64,000 nucleotides of DNA, from assembly GCF_000447795.1 (NCBI RefSeq), contig NZ_AUNI01000021.1, forward strand, positions 124,001 through 188,000. The letters run 5' to 3'. Below are positions 7,860-17,967 of this stretch, piece after piece (within the stretch, counting starts at the first letter, position 1; the number at the start of each line of letters is the position of its first letter). Under the pieces are notes generated by a model, which saw nothing but the letters and a program-made list of their open reading frames with translations, searched no databases and was not told where the DNA came from. Both the position numbers and the translations under genes were made by a program. Origin of the DNA: Bacteriovorax sp. Seq25_V. Lineage in GTDB: Bacteria > Bdellovibrionota > Bacteriovoracia > Bacteriovoracales > Bacteriovoracaceae.

Positions 7860-9498
7860 ACTTTTAAAATTTCTTCTAGGTACAATAGTTTTTATAATTA
7901 TTACTGGTGGCTATAAGTTTCAAATTGGTAAAGCAAAAGTAGATTTAACAAACACTGATGTTCCAGGATTACTTTTTTTATTACTTATCTCTATAGGATA
8001 TATATTTAAACTTGAGTATTTTTTAAAAATAAAAAAATTCATGCTTGTTTGGTATGCAAAAATAACTGAAGAGAAGAATTCAAGAAGTCTTTTTAATATC
8101 ACGTTATTATATCTTACGGTGACAACATTCTTAGGTCATGTGTTTAAACAGTACTCATTTCAATCTCATGGATTGGATCAGGTATTTATTCATCAGCCAC
8201 TGTTTTATCCTTGGTTTAAAGAAAAGCTGCTATTTTGTAGCGTATGTCCAAATAATACATTTTTTGGGGAGCATATTAATTTTACCTTCTTACTTGTTGC
8301 ACCACTAACGTCATTATTTAAAAGTGATATCTTAGTCTTTCTTATAAATGTATTTTTGTTATACGGAGGAATGTATTTATTAATTACGAAAGGGCCCCTG
8401 AGAAACAAAGCTAATTACTGGTTTGTCTCACTGCTGATTTTGTGTTCAGCGAGAACCTATCGAAATGCTGGGATATGGGATTTACGAGAAGATCATTTTG
8501 CATTTTTCTTTATGGTATTAGCTCTGATTGCTATTTATAGAAAAAATATTTCTATTTACTTCATGAGCGTAGTTTTAGTGTTAATAAGTAAAGAAAATAT
8601 GTCTTACTTGGTACCATTTTTAATATTCCCACTACTTTTAGAAAAAGATTTGGATTATTCAAAAAAAGCTAGAGTCTACTTATCTCTTGGAACAGTAATG
8701 TTATCTCTAATTTGGATGAAGTTATCATTTGCTTATGTTTTTCCATATTTCAATAATAACATGCCTCCTTCAGCAAATATTGTCGATAGATTTGATGGTA
8801 TTGCTAAAAGTACTGGGGAGCTAGTTATTAAAATCTTAACAGATTATCATGTTCAAAAGAAATTAATCGTAGAAAGAGTTTTGACCGTTGGGGGTATTAA
8901 GTATGTGGCAATACTACTACTACCTTTTCTAATAAGTTGTAGGAAAAGATGGTATTGGATAATTGCAGCATCTCCTATTATAGGAATGAATCTTCTATCA
9001 TATGCCGGAACACAAAAGATGATGATTTTTCATTACGATTTAGTAATCATACCGATTTTAAGTATGGGTGTTTTATATGCAATAAAGAATCACGATAAAT
9101 ACTTACCAGTATATCTCTTAGCTGCATTAATGGTATCAGGTCGTTGGCCAAGCCAATATTTATCTAAAAATGTTCCATCAGGCACTACATATAATAAAGT
9201 AAAATTTCTTAAGTCGATTGATACAAAAGAAAGAGTATGTACATCATGGAAAAACTTAGCGTATTTATCACATTTAGAAGACGTCTGTGTGCTAACTTTT
9301 AATTCACTTACAAGAGAAGATTTTTATAAAGAAAATTATGATCGAGCTTATTACGGTGGTGCAGTAAAGAAAGATAGTTTGTTAATTATCGATCTTTCAG
9401 AACAAAAGCAGGCTTCGATATATAAAATTATCAGAAAAGAATACTTAGTTATAAAAGAGTCACCTACTCTATTGTTATTGAGACCGGTCGCTTTTTAG
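7852..9498 (+). CDS. DUF2079-like membrane protein, second copy
   Basis: A 548-residue polytopic protein. The stretch SHGLDQVFIHQPL followed by FFGEHINFTFLLVAPL has the same layout as the D...Q...H pattern in the DUF2079 protein at 3420-4802, with an insert containing two cysteines (FCSVCP) between the two halves. A polar C-terminal tail of about 120 residues follows the membrane core. It overlaps the preceding ketoisomerase gene by 8 bases, and its 3' end overlaps the minus-strand glycosyltransferase at 9464 by 35 bases. Role probably in transfer of a lipid-linked sugar; not established for the family. Confidence 0.6.
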   Translation: MFKLLKFLLGTIVFIIITGGYKFQIGKAKVDLTNTDVPGLLFLLLISIGYIFKLEYFLKIKKFMLVWYAKITEEKNSRSLFNITLLYLTVTTFLGHVFKQYSFQSHGLDQVFIHQPLFYPWFKEKLLFCSVCPNNTFFGEHINFTFLLVAPLTSLFKSDILVFLINVFLLYGGMYLLITKGPLRNKANYWFVSLLILCSARTYRNAGIWDLREDHFAFFFMVLALIAIYRKNISIYFMSVVLVLISKENMSYLVPFLIFPLLLEKDLDYSKKARVYLSLGTVMLSLIWMKLSFAYVFPYFNNNMPPSANIVDRFDGIAKSTGELVIKILTDYHVQKKLIVERVLTVGGIKYVAILLLPFLISCRKRWYWIIAASPIIGMNLLSYAGTQKMMIFHYDLVIIPILSMGVLYAIKNHDKYLPVYLLAALMVSGRWPSQYLSKNVPSGTTYNKVKFLKSIDTKERVCTSWKNLAYLSHLEDVCVLTFNSLTREDFYKENYDRAYYGGAVKKDSLLIIDLSEQKQASIYKIIRKEYLVIKESPTLLLLRPVAF

Positions 9499-10372
9499 TG
9501 TTTTCGTAAGCACGCCAGGTATAATTACCAATGATTGCAAGTCCAATCGAGTTGAGGCTTGCAAAGAACATTATAATGAGTACTGTTGCCGCATAACCTG
9601 GAACAGTTATTGCTCCTGATAATTTTGCAATGATAATTATTATTGCAAGGAAGATAGATGAAAGAAGAGCGATGATACCAATATTTGTTAGCAAGCGTAT
9701 CGGTAAATCTGTAAATGCAAATATACTATCCATTAAATATTTTAACTTTCTTTTAAATGTCCAAGCAGAAACACCAATTTCACGTTCTTGTCTTGTATAG
9801 GGAATAACTTTTCGCTTGAAGCCAATCCAATATAGAAGACCAATAAGTGAAGTGTTTAACTCCTCAAGTTTACATAATTGATCTCTTACTCTTCTATTAC
9901 ATCCAAAAATATCTACACCACCAGGAGGTAAATCAGGGATAACGAATTTCTTATATAGAAACCAGAAGGTTTTTGAAAATACTTCAGAGAAGAACGGATC
10001 ATTCCTTGTTTCACGTGTACCAATAGTTATGTCACACTCGGAGCTAATTAATGAATTATGAAAATCAATCATAAGCTCAGGAGGCTCCTGTAAATCAGCG
10101 GCCATGACTCCAAAATGATCACCTTTTGCAAATTTAAGTCCAGTATGAATTGCCGCAAAAGATCCAAAATTTCGAGAATGAGAAATTAGTTGATAATTTA
10201 ATTTAGTGTCTTGCAACTTCTCTTTAAGAATAAGGTAAGATCTATCGGGGGAACCATCAACAACGAAGACTACTTCTAGATTTGTTATTGAATTATTTAG
10301 CTGAATTAGTGCATCCAACAATGGAGGTATGTTCAGTTCATTCATATATACAGGGATGACAACGGAAAACAT
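9464..10372 (-). CDS. GtrB/ArnC-like polyprenyl-phosphate glycosyltransferase
   Basis: A 302-residue family 2 enzyme with two C-terminal membrane helices (about 230-290). VVIPVYMNE opens the GT-A domain, VVDGSPD holds Asp39, and AADLQEPPE at 91-98 is the metal site in the DLQ form typical of GtrB/ArnC/DPM3-like transferases. Such enzymes move a sugar from a nucleotide donor to undecaprenyl phosphate on the cytoplasmic face. Its start codon directly follows the stop of the FdtB-like aminotransferase gene, so the Fuc3NAc/Qui3NAc-type sugar is a possible substrate. Tail-to-tail overlap with the DUF2079-like gene at 7852-9498. Confidence 0.85.
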   Translation of the reverse strand: MFSVVIPVYMNELNIPPLLDALIQLNNSITNLEVVFVVDGSPDRSYLILKEKLQDTKLNYQLISHSRNFGSFAAIHTGLKFAKGDHFGVMAADLQEPPELMIDFHNSLISSECDITIGTRETRNDPFFSEVFSKTFWFLYKKFVIPDLPPGGVDIFGCNRRVRDQLCKLEELNTSLIGLLYWIGFKRKVIPYTRQEREIGVSAWTFKRKLKYLMDSIFAFTDLPIRLLTNIGIIALLSSIFLAIIIIIAKLSGAITVPGYAATVLIIMFFASLNSIGLAIIGNYTWRAYENTKKRPVSITIE

Positions 10373-11467
10373 TTAGGCCTCAAAATTATTCAAAAGTTCA
10401 CAAATATGAATGATATCATCAGAACTATGGATGGTAGATATAGGAAGAGATAACGTTGTTCTATGTATCTCTTCGGTGATAGGGAAATTTAAGTGATCGT
10501 AAGTTTCTTTAAAGCATTCCTGTTTGTGTGGAGGAATAGGATAATGGATTTCTGTCTTTACACCATTCTCTTCCAGATAAGATTTCAGTTCATCCCTTTT
10601 GTTATGTCTAATATTGAATATATGAAAGACATCGAAAAAATCTGGACTCTGAATTGGAAGAATAAATTTAGATGAATTAAGAAGCCTAAAATAGATTTGC
10701 GCAAGTGTTCTCTTGTGTTCAGTGATATTATAGATATCCTTGAGCTTGATATCTAAAAATCTGGCCTGACATTCATCAAGACGAGAGTTCATTCCTATAT
10801 AAATATTTTGATATTTTATATGAGAACCATAATTCCTCAAGGCCTTAACTTTATCAGCAAGCTTGTCATCTGATGTTACTATTGCACCAGCATCCCCTAG
10901 TGCGCCCAAATTTTTTGTTGGATAAAAACTAAATGCATTTATATGACCAAACGAGCCAGCTACATCACTTCCCTGTTTAGCTCCGTGTGCCTGGGCACAG
11001 TCTTCAATTACTTTTAGGTTGTTCGCTTTAGCAATGCTCATGATAGAGCTCATGTCACATAACTTTCCATACATATGAACACATAATATGGCTTTAGTAT
11101 TTGATGTAATGCTCTTTTCGATTTCGCTCGGATCAATATTATATGTATCTGAGCATGGCTCTACTAAAACTGGAATTAGCCCAGCTTGTTTAATTGATAG
11201 TACAGATGCAATATAGGAGTTTGCTGCAACAATAACTTCACTACCCTTTGGTAAATCTAGTGCGAGGAATGATATTGTTAATGCATCTAGTCCAGATGCA
11301 ACACCGATGCAGTGATTGCTATTTGTATAATTTGCAAAATTAGTTTCGAAACTTTGAACACCCTTGCCAAGGACATACCAACCACTTTTTAAAAACTCAG
11401 TGAATGAGTTTTCATACTGCATGAAGTATTTAGCATTTAATTTACCAAGATTTTCATATTCAATCAC
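10373..11467 (-). CDS. fdtB: dTDP-3-amino-3,6-dideoxyhexose transaminase, FdtB/QdtB-like
   Basis: A 364-residue DegT/DnrJ/EryC1 aminotransferase. Features seen: [11 protein letters not shown] near the PLP phosphate site, EDCAQAHGA with the PLP-binding Asp, and [14 protein letters not shown], where the Lys forms the Schiff base and NLGALGDAG is characteristic of the FdtB/QdtB/WecE-like group. It would aminate the 3-keto sugar made by the bifunctional protein at 6981. The start is GTG (MIEYEN) preceded by GGAA at suitable spacing; no nearby ATG fits. Divergent from the GT4 gene at 11514 with a 46-bp gap. The assignment to the 3-amino rather than another DegT reaction rests on sequence style and on the neighbouring ketoisomerase. 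Confidence 0.75.
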   Translation of the reverse strand: MIEYENLGKLNAKYFMQYENSFTEFLKSGWYVLGKGVQSFETNFANYTNSNHCIGVASGLDALTISFLALDLPKGSEVIVAANSYIASVLSIKQAGLIPVLVEPCSDTYNIDPSEIEKSITSNTKAILCVHMYGKLCDMSSIMSIAKANNLKVIEDCAQAHGAKQGSDVAGSFGHINAFSFYPTKNLGALGDAGAIVTSDDKLADKVKALRNYGSHIKYQNIYIGMNSRLDECQARFLDIKLKDIYNITEHKRTLAQIYFRLLNSSKFILPIQSPDFFDVFHIFNIRHNKRDELKSYLEENGVKTEIHYPIPPHKQECFKETYDHLNFPITEEIHRTTLSLPISTIHSSDDIIHICELLNNFEA

Positions 11468-11501
11468 AGAATTTCCGATGTAAATGAAGTTATAACTAGG
11501 G

Positions 11502-11507
11502 TATTAT
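11502..11507 (+). promoter_or_regulatory. Candidate -10 box close to a start codon
   Basis: TATTAT lies six bases upstream of ATG 11514, in the sequence TAGGGTATTAT. A very similar block, TAGGGTATTATGCTAT, lies upstream of the aminotransferase gene at 28049. If it is a -10 box here, transcription would begin at about the start codon and the mRNA would be nearly leaderless. No convincing -35 is visible. Confidence 0.25.
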
Positions 11508-11513
11508 ATTGCT

Positions 11514-12473
11514 ATGAAGGGCAAAACTAAAGTCTTATTTATTACAGTTAGATCTGATATGGGTGGTGGCCCAAAGCACGTATATGAATTATGCTCTGGT
11601 CTCTCTGAAATAGATGTTTACATTGCAAGTCCTTGCGATGCGCCATACTACGAAAAATATAGAAGTATAAGTAATGGTCATATTAAAATCCCACATAGAA
11701 AGTTTTCACTACTTAAACTAATTGAGCTAATTCAATATTGTCGAAATAATGGCATCAATATCGTTCATTCTCACGGGCGTGGTGCAGGAATTTACTCAAG
11801 ATTTATGGGGCTCTTTGGATTTAAAGTTGTTCATACGTTTCATGGAGTTCATCACGCCTCCATAGTAGAGAGAATGCTCAAACATTTAACAAATAGATTT
11901 ATATGTGTTTCAAGAAGTGAAATGATAAATGCGCTCGCTTTTGGACTTTGTGAAAAAATAAATACAGTAGTAATTCCCAACGGGATAGAAGAAAAGAAAT
12001 ATAGTGATATAACTTCACCTGGAAAAAAGATCTTAGGTACAATCTCTCGTTTAGATCCCCATAAAAATAATGGAGAGCTTATACGATTTATGAAAGAGCT
12101 TCCAGAGTATCACTTGTTAATAGCAGGTGATGGAGAAGAGAAAGAATATTTAAAATCTATAGCACCAACCAATGTCGAATTTATGGGTTATGTAGACGAT
12201 ATACCAAATTTTTTGAATAAAATTGACATCTATGTAAGTGCTTCGAGAGGTGAAGGTTTACCATACTCAGTCTTGGAAGCGATGGCGGCAGGGAAGAAAA
12301 TTGTATTAAGTGATGTGGTTGGACATAATGACATAGAAGGAAATATTTTATTATATAAACCTGAGCAACTTGAGATATTTAAAAATGCACTTCTAAAAGC
12401 AGAAAATTGTAAAATATCCACAGAGTATTGTATAAATAATCAAATTAAGAAAATTGAACAAATATATGAATAA
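11514..12473 (+). CDS. Family 4 glycosyltransferase
   Basis: A 319-residue GT-B enzyme, short for GT4. The N-terminal domain has the glycine loop SDMGGGPKHVYEL and the HSHGRGAG segment; the C-terminal domain has VIPNGIEEKK, GTISRLDPHKN and the nucleotide-sugar E-x7-E region around SRGEGLPYSVLEAMAAG. It acts in the cytoplasm on the lipid-linked oligosaccharide; donor and acceptor cannot be read from sequence. It overlaps the next gene and is probably co-translated with it. No usable ribosome site precedes ATG 11514, which fits a short or absent leader. Confidence 0.85.
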   Translation: MKGKTKVLFITVRSDMGGGPKHVYELCSGLSEIDVYIASPCDAPYYEKYRSISNGHIKIPHRKFSLLKLIELIQYCRNNGINIVHSHGRGAGIYSRFMGLFGFKVVHTFHGVHHASIVERMLKHLTNRFICVSRSEMINALAFGLCEKINTVVIPNGIEEKKYSDITSPGKKILGTISRLDPHKNNGELIRFMKELPEYHLLIAGDGEEKEYLKSIAPTNVEFMGYVDDIPNFLNKIDIYVSASRGEGLPYSVLEAMAAGKKIVLSDVVGHNDIEGNILLYKPEQLEIFKNALLKAENCKISTEYCINNQIKKIEQIYE

Positions 12474-13746
12474 AAAAATATTAATAGTGTCGTATTTTTA
12501 TCCACCACAAAATGCTATTGCAGCTCAAAGACCAGCATCTTGGTATAAGTATTGGACAAGGCTTGGATTTGATGTTGAAGTTTTAACAACACCTAAGAGT
12601 TTCTATAGTGAGGAAAAGCAAACTACACCAAATATTTATGAAGTGGAACCACATAAGATTTATAACAAGATAAGAAAGTTTTATCATAGCAGTGTTAAAG
12701 GTGTAGTTCAGACAAATAATACTAATGAACATAAAAATGGTATTAAATCTAAATTAAAAAAGTGGCTTGTTTCAAGAGGCTTATCAACATCGACTAGAAT
12801 GCCAGATGCATCAGATTTATGGATAGGTAATGCTAAAGAATGGATAAAAGCGAAAGAAACTAAATGGGATTTAGTCGTATCAACATTCGGGCCTTATTCA
12901 ACACATATTATTGCTTCATGGGCAAAAGAAAATGGATATGCTCGAAAATGGTGTGCGGACTATAGAGATCTTTGGACAGGAGATACTATTTATCCTGGTT
13001 TTTTTCCATTAACACTGATTGAGGACAAGCTAGAATACAATTTATTACAGAATGCAGATTTTATTAGTGTGATATCTGAAGCACAAAAAACCTACTTTGA
13101 AACTAAGCTCTACAGACCCAATGTGTATATTTTTGAAAACGGATTTGATATCGAAGAAATTGATATATTAGAAAAAGGGAAATCATTACTAAGTAAAGAC
13201 AAAATAAATATTACATATACAGGGTCAATTTATCCTGGCAAGCGTGATCCTGCTCCATTATTTAAAGCGATGAAAAATCTGATAGAAAAAGGTAACAAAT
13301 TAGACTTAATTTGTGTGAATTTTTATGGTCAAAATGTTGGAGTTTTGCATGATGAAGTAAAAAGAATGGGATTAGAAGAATATGTTAGAATTGAAGGAAT
13401 GGTAGGAAGAGAAGAGTCGCTGAAAATACAAAAAGATAGTGATGTACTTCTCTTTTTAGAGAGCACTGAAAATGATGATCAAGGTGTTGTTTCTGGTAAA
13501 TTATTTGAATATATTTATTCCGGTCCATATATCTTCGGTGTGGGGATAAACGACAAAAGCCCATCTGGTAAAATTATTGTAGAAACTGAAAGTGGTATGA
13601 ATTTCTTGAACGATGTAGAGAAAATTGAAGAAGCATTAATGAAGTTGTTAGATAGAAAGTTGAAAAGAGCTGAAGACTTATCAAAGATTCTAAAATATTC
13701 ACGTAAAAATATAGCAGAAAATATGATTTCTGTATTGTTGGGTTAA
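12466..13746 (+). CDS. Glycosyltransferase, GT4-like (GT-B fold)
   Basis: About 426 residues from ATG 12466 (MNKKILIVSYFYPP); the frame is open four codons further upstream to a TTG but the ATG gives the standard GT4 N-terminus. FYPPQNAIAAQRP is the typical first loop of WbuB-like transferases, WCADYRDLWTG is the family's mid-domain signature, and VSGKLFEYIYSG near 350 is the donor-binding E-rich segment. It starts inside the end of the preceding GT4 gene (the stop overlaps as ATGAATAA) and is followed after two bases by the AsnB-like gene. A cytoplasmic sugar transfer step in repeat-unit assembly is inferred; donor unknown. Confidence 0.8.
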   Translation: MNKKILIVSYFYPPQNAIAAQRPASWYKYWTRLGFDVEVLTTPKSFYSEEKQTTPNIYEVEPHKIYNKIRKFYHSSVKGVVQTNNTNEHKNGIKSKLKKWLVSRGLSTSTRMPDASDLWIGNAKEWIKAKETKWDLVVSTFGPYSTHIIASWAKENGYARKWCADYRDLWTGDTIYPGFFPLTLIEDKLEYNLLQNADFISVISEAQKTYFETKLYRPNVYIFENGFDIEEIDILEKGKSLLSKDKINITYTGSIYPGKRDPAPLFKAMKNLIEKGNKLDLICVNFYGQNVGVLHDEVKRMGLEEYVRIEGMVGREESLKIQKDSDVLLFLESTENDDQGVVSGKLFEYIYSGPYIFGVGINDKSPSGKIIVETESGMNFLNDVEKIEEALMKLLDRKLKRAEDLSKILKYSRKNIAENMISVLLG

Positions 13747-13748
13747 AT

Positions 13749-15572
13749 ATGTGTGGGATAACTTGTTTAATTTCTAAAAGAGAAATTAATAAAGAAGACT
13801 TTAAAAAAAGAAATGATGTTATATCACATCGTGGACCAGATGGTGAAGGTTTTGAGTATTTTGAAAATGAAGATTATAAGATAGCTTTTGGACATAGAAG
13901 ATTGGCTATTTTAGATTTGAGCTCCAATGGTTTACAACCAATGACTTGTTTTCAAAGATATACGATAATATTCAATGGAGAGGTATATAACTACATAGAA
14001 CTTAGAAATGAATTAAAAGAGTATGAGTTCAAAACAGGGACTGATACTGAAGTTATTGTTGCAGCCTATGACAGATGGGGAACTAAATGTTTTGAAAAAT
14101 TCAACGGTATGTGGACAATAATTATTTATGATTCAATATCAGATAAAATAATAATTTCAAGAGATCGATTTGGAATAAAGCCATTATACTATGTAGAAAA
14201 TGAGCAAGATATCATTTTCGGCTCTGAGATAAAGCAAGTAGTAGGTAAAACAGTAAGGCCTAATAGAGAATTAATCTACGATTATTTAGTTCACGGTATT
14301 CAAGACCATACAAACGAGACAATGTTTGAAGGTGTCAGACAATTTCGTGCAGGATGTTTTGCAGTAATAGATTTAAAAGAAGAATCTTATAAATTAGAAT
14401 TTATTCCTTATTTTGATATAAATCAGAAGATTGAAAAACAAGGGCTAAAGAAACGTTTTTTTAATTCTATTAAATTGCGTTTGAGATCAGATGTTCCAGT
14501 GGGTTCTTGCTTGTCAGGAGGCTTAGATTCATCTTCGATAGTGTATGGATTAGCAACTGAAGTTAAGAAGGAGAATATTTTTACATTTACTTCAGTGTCA
14601 AAACATAAAAAATTTGATGAAACACAGTTTTCAGATATTGTTGTTGAGGATGTAGGTGCAAAAAACTTTAAAGTCGAGCCACAATTTAACAGTCTTGTAG
14701 CTGAACTTGATAAGATAATATGGCATCAAGATGAACCGTTTACTTCGACGAGTATCTTTGCACAATGGGAAATTTTTAAGTGTGCAAAGGAAAATAATAT
14801 AAAGGTCATGCTTGATGGACAAGGAGCAGACGAAGTCTTGAGTGGGTATCATCAGTTTTTTAAGAGTTATTTATTTTCTTACTTACAAGATCGAAGATAC
14901 TTAGATTTTTTTAGAGAGCTTAGAAAAATCATAAAAAATAACAATATGTCTTGGAAGTTTTGTCTTGAAGTACTTATCTTGTATTACCTTCCAGAGTTTA
15001 TCATTCAAAAAATTAGAAGTATTTTCAATAAAAACAATTCGAAACCAAATTGGATTAGAAATGATGTCAAAAGTCGGCCAGACCCAAGGACATATGAATA
15101 TGTAAAGAACTTGAATAAACATTGTGAAATGCAACTTAAGACTACTAACTTGCCAATGTTACTTCACTATGAAGATCGAAATTCGATGGCTTCATCTATT
15201 GAGGCGCGAGTTCCATTTTTAGATTTTGAATTAGTTCTCGAGACTATGTCTACGAATTACTCAGAGAGAATGAGTGATGGCTTGACTAAAACTTTACTAA
15301 GAAGGGAAATGAAAGATTTGGTTAATGACGAAATTTTAGAGCGAAAAGATAAAATGGGATTTGTTACGGCAGAAGAGATATGGTTTAAAAATAATGCGAG
15401 TGAAGTAGAAGGTATGATTCATTCTGCACTTGAAAGAATTAGTATAATTAATAAACATATAATCATTGAAGACTTTAAAAAATTTCTTAGCGATAAAAAA
15501 TCTTATAACTTCGCATTTTGGAGAATTATTTGTCTCGGAAGATGGTTGAAATTAAATAATATAGAGATTTGA
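13749..15572 (+). CDS. asnB: Glutamine-hydrolysing asparagine synthase-like amidotransferase
   Basis: A 607-residue protein. Cys2 after Met1 is the class II glutaminase nucleophile (MCGITCLIS), with HRGPDG and FNGEVYNY of the glutaminase domain. The synthase domain has the PP-loop SGGLDSSS beginning near residue 256. Homologues in polysaccharide clusters amidate uronic acids or amino-acid substituents rather than making free asparagine; here the uronic acid made by the WbpA-type pathway at 19128 is a likely substrate (inference). It follows two GT genes in the same run, and its 3' end overlaps the minus-strand GT4 at 15552 by 21 bases. Confidence 0.85.
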   Translation: MCGITCLISKREINKEDFKKRNDVISHRGPDGEGFEYFENEDYKIAFGHRRLAILDLSSNGLQPMTCFQRYTIIFNGEVYNYIELRNELKEYEFKTGTDTEVIVAAYDRWGTKCFEKFNGMWTIIIYDSISDKIIISRDRFGIKPLYYVENEQDIIFGSEIKQVVGKTVRPNRELIYDYLVHGIQDHTNETMFEGVRQFRAGCFAVIDLKEESYKLEFIPYFDINQKIEKQGLKKRFFNSIKLRLRSDVPVGSCLSGGLDSSSIVYGLATEVKKENIFTFTSVSKHKKFDETQFSDIVVEDVGAKNFKVEPQFNSLVAELDKIIWHQDEPFTSTSIFAQWEIFKCAKENNIKVMLDGQGADEVLSGYHQFFKSYLFSYLQDRRYLDFFRELRKIIKNNNMSWKFCLEVLILYYLPEFIIQKIRSIFNKNNSKPNWIRNDVKSRPDPRTYEYVKNLNKHCEMQLKTTNLPMLLHYEDRNSMASSIEARVPFLDFELVLETMSTNYSERMSDGLTKTLLRREMKDLVNDEILERKDKMGFVTAEEIWFKNNASEVEGMIHSALERISIINKHIIIEDFKKFLSDKKSYNFAFWRIICLGRWLKLNNIEI

Positions 15573-16727
15573 AATTTTCTTAGATATCGAATGTGCTGAA
15601 AATTCATTCATCGCATTTTCTCTTATTTTTTTAGAGTTAAAGTTATTAATGTTATTCTTAAGGTTTTTTAAAACGGTATAGACTTGCTCAGATGATAAAT
15701 TGTCTACAAGAAATCCATTAGAATCATCGATGAATTCTTCAGGTCCTCCACATTTTGTTGCGATAACAGGTGTGCCTGTATACAAGGCTTCAAGATAAAC
15801 GATCCCAAAAGTCTCGGATCTAGAAGTAAGAATAAAAAAATCACAATTATGAAAAAAGGAATTCAACTCTGAGTTCTCAATGTAACCTATCCAATTAATA
15901 AATAAGTCAGGTGCGTGTGTATGATGAAGACTTTTAAGATGAGATTCCTCTGTGCCAGTTCCAATAATTGTAAGATGGAAATCTGATTGTTCTTCAGAGC
16001 TCATTTTCGAAAAAGCTTCGAGCAAAATATCAAATCCTTTTTGATGATTAAGTCCACCTATAGAGAGAAGCTTGATTTTTTCTTTTTTATTGTTTTGATT
16101 TTTTAGAGTGAAAGAAGATTCATCAACGATATTAGGAATGACTTGAACATTTGGAACTGAATATTTGAGCATATCATTCTTTAAAGAATTACTCACGGCT
16201 ATATTGGTAACAGCAGAAGAATACGTATCCAGAATATGTGATTGAAGTTTCGATGTCGTATCTAAATATGTTGGAAAGGGAAATGGACTCATGTGTTCTG
16301 TTATAATGTAAGGGATACTGAACTTGGATGCGATGTAGCCTGCTGGATAAACAACATGACAATGTATAAAGTCTATATTAGAAAATTTCTTTAAAACTTT
16401 TTTAACTGTTAGATAAAGAGGTATCCAAAGTAAAGGTACTTTATGAGAAAATGTAATAGTTGGAATTGAAATTTCAATTAAATTATCAAGAATGTTCCTC
16501 TCGGAAGATTTTGATTTAAACATTCTAATTAGATTAATTACTATTTTATAAGGATTTTTAAGAGAGCTATACAACTCCTCCTGACCCCAATTAAGTATAT
16601 AGAATGTTTGATTGGGATTGTGTTGAGCTAATGCTTTTGCTTGGTTATAAGTGAAAATACCGTTGTTAGGATATTTTTTAGTTGGATACCAAGAAGGTAA
16701 TATTAGAATATGATCAGCTCTTTTCAA
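15552..16727 (-). CDS. Family 4 glycosyltransferase, TTG start
   Basis: A 391-residue GT-B enzyme. LPSWYPTKKYPNNGIF is the N-terminal loop common to GT4 colanic-acid-type transferases; VIPNIVDESSF, SIGGLNHQKGFD and SRSETFGIVYLEAL form the donor-binding half with the E-x7-E motif. The start is TTG at 16725-16727 (MKRADHIL), with AGGA four bases upstream; no ATG or GTG fits better. The gene overlaps the flippase gene upstream by 14 bases. The order epimerase, flippase, glycosyltransferase on the minus strand looks like one operon. Sugar specificity unknown. Confidence 0.85.
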   Translation of the reverse strand: MKRADHILILPSWYPTKKYPNNGIFTYNQAKALAQHNPNQTFYILNWGQEELYSSLKNPYKIVINLIRMFKSKSSERNILDNLIEISIPTITFSHKVPLLWIPLYLTVKKVLKKFSNIDFIHCHVVYPAGYIASKFSIPYIITEHMSPFPFPTYLDTTSKLQSHILDTYSSAVTNIAVSNSLKNDMLKYSVPNVQVIPNIVDESSFTLKNQNNKKEKIKLLSIGGLNHQKGFDILLEAFSKMSSEEQSDFHLTIIGTGTEESHLKSLHHTHAPDLFINWIGYIENSELNSFFHNCDFFILTSRSETFGIVYLEALYTGTPVIATKCGGPEEFIDDSNGFLVDNLSSEQVYTVLKNLKNNINNFNSKKIRENAMNEFSAHSISKKISNLYII

Positions 16728-17967
16728 GATTTCCTCGTACTTTATATATAAGTATAAGATTATAGATAATTATAAAAATTATTTCGAGTAGTACCCAAAG
16801 TTTTAGACCACTTAAAAAATCATTCGTGTAATGACCATACATGAAAGATGAAACACGAACCAAAGGAAAAACTATGCCAAATAATAGAGAATATCTTTGT
16901 AGTCCTAGGGTGATATAGCTACCTGAGGTTGGAGAACTGATAAACATAATCAGCATTATAAAAGAGAGAATTTGAGCGATTTGACCAGCGAGAAGCCATG
17001 AGTCGCCAAATACAAGCTTGAATAGAAAACTCCCACCGAAGAAAAGAACAATAAAAGGGAAAAATCCAAATATAGAGAGCTTTAACCAAGTTTTTTTCAA
17101 TAAAGCATAAGAATTAATTTTGTCATTATTCCATTGTTTTGAAAATTCTTGATAGAACACTTGGCCAACAGCCCCACAGATAAAAGCAATTGGTAAGCTA
17201 ATAATCTTCCATGCTAAACTAAACTGTCCGGCAGTAGATACATCGAAAAATTTAACAATTAAAATGGGAGGCAATTGTAATGATGCAATATCTAAAAGTG
17301 CAGTTGGGAAAATATACTTTGGTATATCTTTGTACTCTTTAGTGCTCTTAACTAGAACCTTGATTTTTTCACTTATGTGCCATCTCTTTACTACATAAAT
17401 GCAGATTATAAATGTAATAGTAAGCCCAAGTAATTGGGCAAGAATAAGACCTGTAGTAATTTTAAATAAGCCTAAGACTATTCCAGTAATAGCTATTGAT
17501 GAAGATTGAAAAATTCTAATCTTAGAAATTAATTTATAAAATTTAAAACGTGTAAGAATAGAGTTAGACGAGGCAATAAAGGAAAGAAATAATGCAATGA
17601 AAGGAATTAGAAGTGCTATATTCTGTATTTCAAATACTTTTAAATAATACGAGGGAACAAAGCAAAAAACCAACAGGGTCACGATAAAAAATATAAAAGT
17701 TAAAGAATTTGTGAAAGAAAAAAGCTGTGTTGCCTGCTTGTCACTTCTTGGAAGAACATAAGTGGTTTCAAATTTTAATGTAAAAAAAATTGCTAGAATA
17801 TTACCCCATGCTGTCAAAAGAGCAAGTTGCCCAAAATTAGATGGTATGTATAGTCGAGTTAATACAGGACTAAGAAGAATAGGAATGAGCTGTGCAAAAC
17901 CAGCACCAGCAAGCAAGGTTGCAATATTTTTTCCAAACTCGGATTTAGGAAAATATTTTGATATCAC
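16714..17967 (-). CDS. Wzx-like oligosaccharide flippase
   Basis: A 417-residue membrane protein with about 12 hydrophobic segments, of the polysaccharide transporter (MOP/PST) family. The N-terminal stretch FGKNIATLLAGAGFAQL followed by SPVLTRLYIPSNFGQLAL is typical of Wzx flippases. It would move undecaprenyl-pyrophosphate-linked repeat units across the inner membrane for Wzy-dependent polymerisation; the likely polymerase is at 24356-25480. The start is GTG, overlapping the stop of the epimerase gene as GTGA. It is the only MOP-type flippase in the window; the ABC exporter at 51918 may serve the second glycan. Confidence 0.9.
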   Translation of the reverse strand: MISKYFPKSEFGKNIATLLAGAGFAQLIPILLSPVLTRLYIPSNFGQLALLTAWGNILAIFFTLKFETTYVLPRSDKQATQLFSFTNSLTFIFFIVTLLVFCFVPSYYLKVFEIQNIALLIPFIALFLSFIASSNSILTRFKFYKLISKIRIFQSSSIAITGIVLGLFKITTGLILAQLLGLTITFIICIYVVKRWHISEKIKVLVKSTKEYKDIPKYIFPTALLDIASLQLPPILIVKFFDVSTAGQFSLAWKIISLPIAFICGAVGQVFYQEFSKQWNNDKINSYALLKKTWLKLSIFGFFPFIVLFFGGSFLFKLVFGDSWLLAGQIAQILSFIMLIMFISSPTSGSYITLGLQRYSLLFGIVFPLVRVSSFMYGHYTNDFLSGLKLWVLLEIIFIIIYNLILIYKVRGNLEKS

